From the NCBI GenBank assembly GCA_963682175.1, contig OY821772.1:49374925-49438924 (forward strand): DNA of 64,000 bases, given 5' to 3'. The position numbers were made by a program, and so were the translations under genes. Under the pieces are notes generated by a model. It had not been told where the DNA came from, ran no database searches, and saw only the letters and a program-made list of their open reading frames with translations. The DNA is from Triglochin maritima (Eukaryota; Streptophyta; Magnoliopsida; Alismatales; Juncaginaceae). Below, piece by piece: positions 11,035-22,652 of this stretch (the first letter of the stretch is position 1; the number at the start of each line of letters is the position of its first letter).

Positions 11035-14000
11035 CTATGAAGAATCTCTTCTTTGCCTTCTTGATGAAAAAGCTTTGGAAAACATGTGACCTGAAGCTGA
11101 CGCAGACGTTCTAGGCTTCACTTTACAAAAGCTGGATAAATCCCAAGCTCAATACACCAATAAGCTACAATAAGATGCTTAATTTAGATAGTTGTATGTT
11201 ACAAAACGACATGAAGCTATGGACGTCTGGATTTTATTGTCTTCAAGACCAGAGACATACTCCGAAGTAATGCATACCATAAGGATACAATCAGCAGCTT
11301 TAAATAAGAACCCATCCCGGCCTACCTTTGCTTCACTTCTTTCATTGCTGCTGCAAAAGGCTGGGTCAGTGTAACATGGCTTACTCTACACTGAAGAATT
11401 TTTTAAAAAAAAACGTGGTCTGTTATCAGGAAAAATCCAAAGATACTATGACATTCAACATATCTTCCTTGTAAAATTGCCTCATTCCTTCAAGATTACC
11501 GTTTGCCGTGTAATTTTGGATGCCACCTAAAGTTTTCTATGATTTGTTCGGAAGTGTACACCCAACATTCTACTTCACATCAGACAGCAGGAAGAGATCT
11601 GGTTTATAGCACACCTAGAGCATAAAATTGCCCATCTGGAATGAAGCCAAATGCTCAACCTAATGTTACTAAGGAGATGGAAAACAATACCTGGTAGTTG
11701 CATGAAGAATAGAAAAGGAAAAACTAGCACTGACCTCAGAAGGAGCTTTAAACCGATTGCTCACATCGCCAATGCCTTTGTTGACCTCTTTCTCATGATC
11801 ATTGAGATCTCCTATCTTCAGTTTTCCAACCCCAATATGTTCACCAAACGGATAATTAACATCATTGCGTACATTTGAATCACTGGACAACTCTGATACA
11901 GATGTTATTGACTTTAACTTGTCTTTGGAGTCTGGTGCAGACCCATTTGAGACCTCCTGGATTTCTACCGATTTTCTACCATGATTTTTATTTGAAAATT
12001 GTGTTGCAGCAGCTTGGGCACCACTTATGGCTGCAGTAAGAGCAGGTGGTTTCTCCAAAGCTTTTTTTGGGACAGTACTATGGGTGGACACAAGGGACCC
12101 AGGTTTCAAAGAAAGGCGATTTTGAGGATCTGGCAATGGAAATTTTACTGGTAAGGGGCCTCTGACTGGACAAAGACCTCTAACAGCTGCATCAAAAATC
12201 TGTGACATTAGAGTAGCAAAACCACGGACATGTAAGATTTTGGTTAGGTTAATTCAAAAACATGTTTTCAAAGAAAAAACGTTACATACCCTCCTTTCCA
12301 AGTTGTAAACGCGTTGATATCCTCGCATTTCAAAGGGTACTATTAGTTTCTGAAAATCCAAGGACATGATATAAGTTGCATTAATGCAAGATTTTCTAAA
12401 TGCTGTGAGTAAAAAACAAATGATTCTGGCTTCAGTCTGGAAATCATAGTGCAATGCTACTGGTGTTATACCTGGGGTTGTTCACAGAGCCAGCAAAATT
12501 CTGTCTGTCCTTCCAGTCTAACCTGTACGTTTCCAATCAAAATTTTGATTGTGATTACTGGTACCAACAGTGCGCGATCAAGACTTTTCTAGGAATTTAA
12601 GTTGCAGCACAACTTTGTAGTTACCGATTCAGGTACTTCTTCCCAGTATATTAGCTCTTCGCATTTTACACAACCGACAACTTCAACACAGCCTACAGGA
12701 GGAAATTGAAGGAAAGCAGAGAGCATAAAAAAGGATATTAAAAATTAGAGATTTCTCTCAAGAACACATTTTTTATTGAAACTTCAGAAAAAATTGTAAA
12801 ACTATGCATTCATTAGTGTGCATGCAGAAGGATATTCACTCCAATCAAGTTTTACATAGGAGTATTCTTGAGAAGTGTGAACAATCCAGCAGGTGAAAGT
12901 ATTGAATTTTACCTATAAGTCGAGAAACTGGATATTGTTCTGGGAACTTAATGCCAGTTATCCCATTCAAAGCATAAATTTCACGATAGAAATCCTCCAT
13001 TGCTTTAATTGTAGCTGGGTCTGGAACTTTTCCAGCAGCATGAATCCAGAGGCGGCCTTCATGTCGAAGTGGAAAGAAACAACGCTCAAATATTTCAAGA
13101 AACAGTCAAAGCATAACTCTCATCAGAAGGAGAAAAAAAGAGTCAATGCATGACATGGTAAAAGAACTTACGAAATAGAATGAAGAAAAAATCGATATCC
13201 AACTGAGTAGTGTTCATTAACCACCCAGACCAGATGGAATAAGGCATATGTATTATTGTGATCTTAAAACTTCTTGAAAGGGGAGATATTCTCTTAATGC
13301 GCTAACAATACGATAAAGGCAAAACTGTGAAATACTCTGATTAACTATTAAAATTTTGTTAGGCCTAGAATAGCAGAGGTCTTAGACTCAAAAAAGCTTG
13401 TTACAGTTATGAGTTAACAAATGCGAACAGCATTACCATGACCCGTAACAGTTGCTAAAATGGAGAAATTCCTCGGGCATCTCCTACAAATGAAAATTTC
13501 ATGTATTTTTTACTCACGATGGATAACCATATCAAAATGGAGAAATATCATTCTAGGACTTCTCTTAGATCCAAAGAACTACAAAGCATGTAAAACATCA
13601 TTGCCGTTCTCCTTCAAAAAAAAAGATCATTGCCTTTGTTTCGGAAAAACATAGTGGAAGTACGGAAGATTTAAGTCACTCACTAATTGATCTACAAATT
13701 CTAGGACCCACATTTTATCTTCCTTTTACTTTTATTTATAAGTAATTTTTGTCTTCCTTTTACATGTCCGAATATGTGAATTGCTACTACAGATATATCA
13801 TTGGTTATGTTTAAGGTCTTATCCGTTTCTCAACATTTGGTTGTCTTTTTTTCCATTTCATATTTCACATTTCAATATCAAGAGAAATTAACCACCACCT
13901 AAAGAAGATACAAGCTAAAATCTATTGTCCTATATTAACTTTTCCTCCTTTGTGTGAACCAACGCTGCAATCTGTGATGCGATAAAAAAACAATGCATTT

Positions 14001-15178
14001 TGTGATCCCTTGACATACAGTGAGTAGAGAAGCCGTACAATTGAAAGTGGATAAGTTGACATCTGAATGGACTTTTGGGTGATTGGTACTTTGACAAACT
14101 TTAAAAAATCTAAAAGTCAAGTTCCAAAAGGACTTCCAGGTACTAAGAGTGACTTCCACAACATTCACTCTAAGATGAGGGGAAATGAAGTTCTAGACTT
14201 TCCCAAACATCCTAAGGGTGTGATATTCTAAAGATTTAGAACTTCACTTCCATAACTTCCCCTTAGTTTGGACTAGAAGTTGGCTAAGTCAATCTTAAGT
14301 GTATATTTTAGGGTCTGGATGTCATTCTGAAACTTGAGTTCTAGAACTTTTAAAGATCCCTAGGCTACCAATCACCCAAAAGTCAGTTTACAAGTCAAGT
14401 TCCCCACTTCATAAAAATTCTCCAGGATACCAATCACACCCTAAGAACCAATCATACAGCACTAGTTATTTCTAAAAAGTAACACTTGTTATTTCTAACA
14501 CTGATCAACTAGGTTAGATAAGAAAGCAATGTCGATAGGTTGATATGGAACGCATCAGCAAATGAAAATGTTGAAGTTGTGTCTTGTGTTCAGTGATAAT
14601 TAGTTCTATCAATCACTTGTGTGGGTATCAACTAGTTGCAATTTCTGACACTAGACAAGTACGTGAATATAAGACGAGATAATTGGAAGCTCTGACTGCA
14701 AATATCTGATTTTTATACAAGGTATGCAAGCAGATCTACTACTTATGGAGTTGACACGCAGCGTAAAGGATAAAAACCAGAACAACAGCATGCAGATGTT
14801 TGAAATTGGAAGGAGTGTGTAAGAGCATTAGTAGATGTTTTACCTTTGGATTTGATGTCTCTTTTCCATTCCACTAGTATTAATGAAATTGAAGAAAGTA
14901 ATTTCGAGAAGAAATTGGAGGCGTAGGGTGGTGGTACCTGTTAGAGGGGCGGGCCAGGATCTGCCCTCCACGCGTTTGATGCCGTGGACGAGGAGGGAAG
15001 CCCACGGCTGGTGCATCGTTAGGCATGGGTTCCGGAGCCCACTCATCTCTCCCTCCTTCACCGCCGGAGCAACTTCTTCGTCAATCTCGTCCGACCGACC
15101 GTCGACGAGAATCTCACAACGAAAAGAAATCCCGTCGTCGGATACTGAGATGGACATGGGTTGGGCACTTAAGCCCAT
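11035..15178 (-). CDS. ASCH-domain protein (TRIP4/ASC-1 C-terminal-like)
   Basis: Exons on the minus strand with GT-AG borders and consistent phase: 15178-14938, 13056-12913, 12692-12625, 12522-12472, 12349-12290, 12199-11735, 11360-11326, then a last exon near 11131-11035. The ASCH fold starts in exon 1 (NPCLTMHQPWASLLVHGIKR, EGRSWPAP). It continues through GRLWIHAAGKV, CVEVVGCV, FCWLCEQP and a PFEMRGYQRVYNLE segment. ASCH domains are RNA-binding-like folds found at the C-terminus of activating signal cointegrator 1. Plants also have stand-alone ASCH proteins, and this looks like one. The long sixth exon is Ser/Asn-rich and probably disordered. The start at 15178 (MGLSAQP) is chosen over the further upstream ATG at 15265; internal Met codons before the domain are also possible. 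The last exon is ambiguous: acceptors at 11131 (stop 11035) and 11115 (stop 11025) both keep phase. Confidence 0.85.
14070..14384. mobile_element. MITE-like inverted repeat in intron 1 of the ASCH gene
   Basis: GACTTTTGGGTGATTGGTA at 14070-14088 is matched perfectly by its reverse complement at 14366-14384. Further related copies (GGGTGTGATTGGTA-like) near 14213 and 14430 suggest overlapping or nested copies of the family. Non-coding. Confidence 0.6.
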
Positions 15179-15265
15179 TACAGGTAATCCAGATGAAGCC
15201 CAAGCCCACCTCGTGTAATCATGAGATGTGATTTTGCTTGAAAATAGGCTCGAGTCATTGATCAA

Positions 15266-17600
15266 GAAAGACGTATGGTTCGATTTTTGTTTGAATATTA
15301 ATGTTTCAACAGAACTAAATTAATGGATCTTTTTTGGTATATATATGTGCTATCATCCAAGGACGTCCAATACCACATTGATTGCATTATCATGCGTGCC
15401 ACTATGGTACGTATCATCAAAGGTTTCGTAACGAAATTGGTTAATTAAATATATATCTTCTTTGTGTGGGTGGATCAAGGATTTAGCAATTGATTCCCAC
15501 ATGGAACCAACGTATGGACACATCCATGGTTGACCATATAAGTTGATGACGTAGACATGTTCTACAAGATTCCGGACTATTATATATCATTTTCCTTCGC
15601 GGTGCAGACGCAGTGCAGTGCAGACTCCACTAATAAGTACTTAAGATTGTTTCTTTGACTAAAAACATACTTTGGGTTGTGTATGGGGTGGCACAACACA
15701 TCGGCGAAAGTGGAGAAGATCATTCCAAAACTTGACTTTGCTTTCCAACTTATGGCTACCCCCATGATAACCATGTTAGTGCTCATTCTCGACTGACGTT
15801 ATCTTTCCCCATGATCAGGTCACGGGGTTCTATCATCTACTCGAGTTTTTTGCTTCGTAGTTTCATCCTCTCATCAGGTTTGCATGTGCATTTTTATTTA
15901 TTGTTGCTTGTATTACACGAGATGATCGAATGTGACATACATCTGAATTAGATGCTAATGATTTGGTCAAATTTTCGACTTTCCATAATTATTTTACATG
16001 CCTAGATTGCTTGATGAATTCAAATTTGGTTCCCACAAAGATGAGATTGAATCACTTTGAAGTCAATTCAGGTGAGGTTCGTCTCGTGTGTAATTTCTTG
16101 AGGTTTGTACCTCAGCTTGCTCACCACTAAGTGGGTGCGGGTCGAGGGAGTTCCCTGTTACTAAATAAAAGTTACAATGATGATAACATATGATACTCAT
16201 GTATTACCTAAATATATTATTCCAATTACATGTTGAGTACCGAAAATGCTTTAGTATTGTTAACTCAAGAATTTCATTTTGAACAAGGGTGGTTTTTTGC
16301 ATTTATTTTGAGGACACTCATGCCCGATCGTGAGACTGCATGTTGAACGTTATATGGCACGTTGCACCGACCCGATTCCTGCAAGAACTCGATCTCCCTT
16401 GATCCTTACCGATGTGCTTGATGATCCCCAAGAAGACTCAAACTTGGGGACTGATTACTCGAATTAGTAGATGTTGTCAAAGGAAGTAGTGATGTCACAT
16501 GCAAAAAGTAAAAGACTCATAAAATGGCAGAGTCAAATAGAATTTTTGCACATTTTCATTAATCCATGAATCCATATATCTCAATCTAAAAAGAATCAAT
16601 AGAAAAAGAATCAGAATTGATCAAGATTCTTCTCGAAATGCAAGACACTTTTGTCCAAAAACACCCTAAAGTTCTTAAACATGAAGCTGTAGTGAACTAA
16701 TATGACTGCCCTCCCATGTACCGACTATAATATTAGTTGAGCTACTGAGCTACTGATTAATACTTGGATGAATCATTCCTTAAAAACATATTCTATTTCG
16801 TATAGGGTGACATCTTTTCTTATTGTCATGGTTTGCTTTGACGGATGTATCGTGCAATCTAACATCGGGAAAACATCGCCATGTTGTGATAACAAATATC
16901 TCCCATCCTTTTTCATAACATTTATGTGAGAGGTTCACAAATATTATTTCGTTCGCAAAGAATGCATGGACAATGGAGACAATATATGCGATATAAACAC
17001 GTGGAGCCAACACAACCAAGTTGCATATTGACAATGGTGAAAAGTGAAGACCCTTGTGAAAATGCAAATTGGACACGTCAGTAGCAATATAGAGTTGTCA
17101 CTCGAGTGCCATGGACAACGTTTTGTTATAATATACAATAATGAATGTGAGGTGAAAATGATCTACAATGACTTTGACCCGTTTAGATGTCCCCGAATTC
17201 CAGTCCTCCACCCCGAAGCTGCAGTATTCTCGACGTGGGAATCCAATCGTCTGTTGGATCCTGTAGGAACTCAGCTCCCAGCACGTTGGAAAGAGAAGTT
17301 CGGGTGGAGTAATTTTATGTTCCTTCGTAATTATAATTTTATTTAGATCAATTTATCCACACATTATTTGAAAATCAATCATGAATTAAAAAAAAAATTA
17401 TATAAAATATAAACAAATAAAAAACATGTTTTCAGAAAAAAGAAAATGAAAAAAACATTGAAAATGAATTTTTATTTAATTAAAGTCTATGGACAATTTA
17501 GAAATTTACTTTGACAAGACACCACACACTACTAAAAGTCTTCTGCGTATCCAAACAACTATCAACCATGAAGAAAAAGTTACTCCCACATCCATATTCC
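15266..17600. other. Intergenic stretch, nothing recognised
   Basis: No splice-consistent exons or transposon ends were found. A C/G-richer piece near 16320-16450 has mixed composition but no family-like frame. Confidence 0.5.
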
Positions 17601-17639
17601 CAAAAGTTGATTTCCCATCAGAAGTTGACAATTTTAAGA

Positions 17640-17965
17640 TTTTTTATTAAAAAACTATGGGCGTCGTCTGGCTAAGACGCCACCCCCATGAGCCCCCATG
17701 GGGGTGGCTCCCGCGGACGCGCACCCCAAAAACTATTATTTGTTTATTTTAAACTTGGAATAAATTGGACATTTTACCGGATTTGAGTGCACTGGGGCGT
17801 CCGATGGATCTTTTTTGGCCCCCGAGACATTATTTTTTATTATTATAACAAGAAGATGAAGAGAGAGTGGTGGTAGGAGAGTAAAATGAAGATATATATA
17901 AGTAGAAATGAGAGAATGACAAAATGGTAATTCGTAACGACGATTTAAGTAATTTTGGGAAGACG
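17640..17965 (+). mobile_element. MULE-like terminal fragment with GTCTGGCTAAGACG palindrome
   Basis: The sequence starts with a GC-rich hairpin (CGTCTGGCTAAGACGCC, then CCCCCATGAGCCCCCATGG). After the 'gggcgtccgatgg' and 'gaagatgaagagaga' segments it ends 'caaaatggtaattcgtaacg' and 'gatttaagtaatttt'. The same series of segments ends the window at 63780-64000, so this is another copy of one TIR family. No matching left terminus was found nearby. Confidence 0.6.
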
Positions 17966-17969
17966 TTTA

Positions 17970-19220
17970 GTAGTTATGATATAATATATAAAGTATACTT
18001 CTTTGTTTTATGTTTTGTTTGTACCATTTAGAAGGTTCAGTGGCATGAGAAAGTAGGTAATTTGAACTTAATTAACATGAGAGCCCGGAATTTTTACGAG
18101 AATAAAGGTAAAAAATTCCAAAAAGAAAACTCTGCGAATCTAGATAATCAACTCTCTCTGGCAAATAGTTTTTAAGACACACGTAATCACACATCCTTGT
18201 CTTCTCCTGAACTATTATTGCTTTCTGTAGTTTTATTTCTTTGAAAAGCTTAGTATTGTTTCATAATTCATTAGTGACAGCTAAGTATCATTTAATTCTC
18301 CGTATCTAGTCTAAATAAGGAACCGAGTCCGCGTAAACCAATGCTGGTGGCACTATTTTATTTATTTACTTCTATAATCGTTTCGTACCATGATAGAAAG
18401 CCCTAAGATTAGCAAAGACAGAGAGAGGGAAAGAGGAAGGAAGTCATAGAAGTCATCACCAGCCGTCCATTGCGATTCCAGTGTTTTCTTCGAGTTTTCC
18501 CGAACATAAAAGCGGAATAAACCATAGAATATCTCACTCCACCTTCTCGGATTGGTGTTTAATTACTCCACAGCTCACAGATAATAATGACAAGCAAAAG
18601 TGATTTGGTCGTCATTTCACGAGAGCAGTGAACATTAACTGCTTGCGTTTGTTGTGGATTTTCGCAAATATACCATATAGTATCGGTCATATTCGAGGAA
18701 TCACCCTCTAACTTGCAACCGTTAGGATTTACACCCTCTGATCTTACAAGCAGATACAGACACATAATTAAGGTTGTAAACTTGTAGTCGGAGCAAATTG
18801 CGATCGGTAGAACATACCAACATCAAATGTTGATTGAAATGGTCCAGTAATTGAATTTCTTTTTCCTAATAGATATCTACTACTACGACCCACCCCATTG
18901 TAGTTTGATGGTTTATAATTAGCAAAGCAGTGAGGTTGCTTGATTGATCAAATATGTTAACAACATTGGCTCCAAGACTGTTATGTACCTATCAAAATAA
19001 TATCACACAAATGGTAGATCTTTGATATCAAAACTAAATAAAAACTCAGAGCATTGTGAAGGGCATCATACTGCATACTCATCACAAAAATACAAAATTG
19101 GAGTGTGTGGGTAACAAATATTCAGAATGAACCGGGTTTATATATGCAAAACACCCGTCAATTAATTGACATCCTACTTTGTTTGGAAAAAGGCGAGTTC
19201 TCCGGGGCATAATTCAACCT
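17970..19220. other. Intergenic stretch upstream of the phosphate transporter
   Basis: AT-rich, no convincing exon. It forms the distal upstream region of the PHT1 gene. Confidence 0.5.
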
Positions 19221-19227
19221 CACGGAG

Positions 19228-19235
19228 GAATATTC
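19228..19235 (+). promoter_or_regulatory. P1BS element (PHR1-type binding site)
   Basis: GAATATTC matches the P1BS consensus GNATATNC, bound by PHR1/PHL Myb-CC factors under phosphate starvation. It lies about 730 bp upstream of the PHT1 start codon and sits in a longer perfect palindrome, GGAATATTCC. The distance allows for a long 5' leader or leader intron. The site type, location and gene family agree; binding itself is inference. Confidence 0.6.
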
Positions 19236-19962
19236 CGTCGGAAGCGGTGGTGATCTCGGTTGAATCTATAAATTGCCATCACCACCTATTCCAACATATA
19301 TCCATATTCGTTGGTCCTTCTCTGGTCTACTCATTCCTTAGGATTTGGGTTTGGATTCGACTTTGAATTGGTTCCGACATCAAAGAGAAGATTGTACGTG
19401 AGAGGTACGTACGTAGATGCATCTTGCATGTATTCTTGGTATTTGTTTATCCTCCGAGAATTTGTTTTTGAACATGCGACGTTTTTCCTAACTATTATGC
19501 GTATCCACCTTCTTGGGCTAGCTTTAACATGTAAAAGATAATATCACATTGGTAAATTTAAGGTTTATATTATGCTTTTGGTTTTCTGAATGCCATATTC
19601 TTGTGTTAACTCTTGACGAAATTGTTTCCTAAGGTGAACATTTCCTGATCAAATCCTTCTGATAGCATTGTTGGCATTTATGAATCACATTTCCACCTCA
19701 GGAAAACTAGGTTGACATTCAGAAAATCTTTCCCCCAAGTACGTTGTGTTTTGCATGTCTTAATTAGTTGGTAATAGTTGTTTGTTCATAACTTCATATA
19801 CTCTCTTTTTCTCTATTTCAATTTTTTTTCCTAATTATTAATTGTGCGTAATCTTCTAAAAGATATTTGCAAAAGTTACATATATAAGAAAACCCATATC
19901 AATTTTGTTGATATGTAATGCTTACTCTCTTTTCTCAACGTGTGCAACCAGAGTTGACCGCT

Positions 19963-21206
19963 ATGGCTGGAGAAAATCTCCAAGTTTTGAATGCCTTAGA
20001 TGTCGCCAAGACACAATGGTACCACTTCACGGCAATCATCATTGCCGGGATGGGCTTCTTCACCGACGCTTACGATCTCTTTTGCATCTCTTTGGTCACC
20101 AAACTTCTTGGCCGCATTTACTACCATGTCGATGGTTCACCCACGCCCGGTAGTCTCCCCCCAAACGTCTCCGCCGCCGTCAACGGTGTCGCCTTCTGTG
20201 GGACCCTTACTGGCCAACTCTTCTTCGGATGGCTTGGGGATAAGATGGGCCGGAAACGTGTTTATGGTATTATTATTGTTTCTCTCAAATTTAATTTGTT
20301 GATGAATTAATTAGTTCTAACTTCTAAGTGTATCGTTTAAGATTGATGTCGACAAATTTCATGTGAAAAAAAGGACGGGTTTCTCGTGAATTTGGGAAGT
20401 TGTATTTTTTAGTTAGGATTATAGTGATTCAGTGAAATGCTATTTACTGCTTGAACCTGATGATTTTGCGAATTGTCAAATTGGATGGTAAATAGTTTAT
20501 GTTTTTAGGGATATCGGATTTGGTCTAATAAATATCAATTTGCTTTATGCTTAGGAACGAGAAATTCATATTATTTTTTTACAAATTTAGGTTATTTTTT
20601 AGATAATTAAAAGCATCGTCACTAAATAAAAAGTCGAATATTAAGATTCCTTGGACCTACTTTAGACGATATATTATATGTATACATTAATTTATATACT
20701 CTATTGTACGTTGTTACGATTTGAGTATAAAATGAAACTAAATAATATGTCCCACAAAACGTTAAATTAACTTAATTTTTACCAATAAACAATTGCATTC
20801 TACAACTTAATTGGAATGGATTTTTATATTTTTATTTATCTGCTGTTTACAAAATCTCATTTTTAACTTCAAATATACACGTGAATAAGCACATTTAGAT
20901 TTGATTCTTGATTTTGACCAATCCTAAGTCTAAGGATCGATCTCCTAAGTCTTAATCGAGTTAGCAGCACCCGAAGAATATATATATATATATATATATA
21001 TAGGAATTTTCTAATGAGCCTCAGGTTTAATTTTTCTAAATTAAGCCCCCACAATATCAATCACTCATTTCAAAATGTAAGGTAGATTAAGAAACAAATA
21101 GTTATACTAATGAATGATGACATTAACCGTAAATAAGATCTAATGGTGAGATTGTAAAGAGTTTAAACTAAATTTAATGAACCATAAGCTCAGTAGAACT
21201 TGATTA

Positions 21207-21251
<45 letters not shown>

Positions 21252-22652
21252 AGCATCTCTCATTTCCTAAGCAATACTAGTTTAAGAATCAGAAGTATAT
21301 TTTTATTGATAACACAGATGAAGTAATAACTAAGGTTGATGTCAAGTAATTTCCCGACAGGCATGACATTAATGCTGATGGTAGTGTGCTCCGTCGCCTC
21401 CGGCCTCTCCTTCAGCCATGACACCAAAGCCGTGATGGCCACTCTTTGCTTCTTCCGTTTCTGGCTTGGTTTCGGCATTGGCGGAGACTACCCTCTTTCA
21501 GCCACCATCATGTCGGAGTATGCCAACAAGAAAACCCGCGGCAGCTTCATCGCCGCGGTCTTCGCCATGCAAGGCTTCGGTATTCTCGGCGGCGGCATCG
21601 TAACCCTCGTTATTTCTACCATCTTCGACCACGCCTTTAAGGCCCCTCCATACTCCGTCGACCCAGTCGCCTCCACGATCCCCGAGGCCGACTACGTCTG
21701 GCGCATAATTCTCATGGTTGGAGCCCTCCCTGCCGCGCTCACCTACTACTCCCGGAGCAAAATGCCGGAGACAGCTCGGTACACTGCCTTAGTGGCCAAG
21801 AACGCACAACAAGCCGCAGCCGACATGTCGAAAGTGCTCCAGGTCGAGATCGAAGTGGAAGAAGAAAAGGTGCAGCGAATGAAGAACAACTCCGCCAACA
21901 CCTTCGGGCTGTTTTCGTCGGAGTTCGCCCGACGACACGGGAAACACTTGTTTGGCACAACGACGACTTGGTTACTCCTTGACATCGCGTTTTACAGTCA
22001 AAATCTATTCCAAAAGGACATCTTCAGTGCGATCGGATGGATACCAAAGCCACAAACAATGAACGCCATCCACGAAGTTTTCGTGATCGCCAGAGCCCAG
22101 ACACTAATAGCATTGTTCGGGACCGTCCCTGGGTACTGGTTGACAGTGTTGCTAATAGACCACATGGGACGGTTCGCGATCCAACTGATGGGGTTCGGTT
22201 TCATGACGGCATTCATGTTAGGGCTCGCATTTCCGTACCACCATTGGACAAAGAAAGAGAACCGGGCAGGGTTCGTTATCATGTACGCATTCACATTTTT
22301 ATTCGCCAACTTCGGGCCGAATAGCACTACCTTCATCGTGCCGGCCGAGGTGTTCCCAGCAAGGCTGAGATCGACCTGCCATGGGATATCGGCGGCCTCG
22401 GGTAAGGCGGGTGCAATCATCGGTTCGTTTGGGTTTTTGTACTTAGCACAGAGCCAGGATCCGGCTAAGACCGATCATGGATACGGGCCGGGGATCGGAG
22501 TCAAGAATTCGTTGTTCGTGCTTGCGGCATGCAACCTGCTGGGCTTCTTTCTAACTCTCGTCTTCGTGCCAGAGTCGAAGGGGAGGTCGTTGGAGGAGAT
22601 ATCAGGGGAGAACGAAGAGGGTGAGGATCAAAATGGGGTTACGAATGCTTAA
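19963..22652 (+). CDS. PHT1-family inorganic phosphate:proton symporter
   Basis: Two exons, 19963-20266 and 21361-22652, join across a GT-AG intron in a Gly codon (KRVYG then MTLMLMV), giving 531 residues, the usual PHT1 length. PHT1 proteins are plasma-membrane MFS transporters with 12 membrane segments that import phosphate with protons. The family signature [14 protein letters not shown] is at residues about 142-155, and the [10 protein letters not shown] segment of the first helix carries Asp35 and Asp38. A long charged cytosolic loop ([12 protein letters not shown]) separates the two six-helix halves. The C-terminal half has [15 protein letters not shown] and [14 protein letters not shown]. 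Start at 19963 (MAGENLQ) fits family N-termini better than the upstream in-frame Met at 19918. The GC-rich coding exons show no damage. Confidence 0.97.
20979..21002. repeat. (AT)n microsatellite in the PHT1 intron
   Basis: Uninterrupted AT dinucleotides of about 24 bp. A second, longer tract is at 21207-21247 in the same intron. Confidence 0.9.
21207..21247. repeat. (AT)n microsatellite in the PHT1 intron
   Basis: About 40 bp of AT dinucleotide repeat, roughly 115 bp before the acceptor of exon 2. Likely variable in length between individuals. Confidence 0.9.

Noticed and set aside
11192..11374. 60-residue plus-strand frame
   Set aside because: Lies over the 3' exons of the ASCH gene on the other strand.
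21998..22420. 140-residue minus-strand frame inside the phosphate transporter
   Set aside because: Shadow of the GC-rich transporter exon; no family features.
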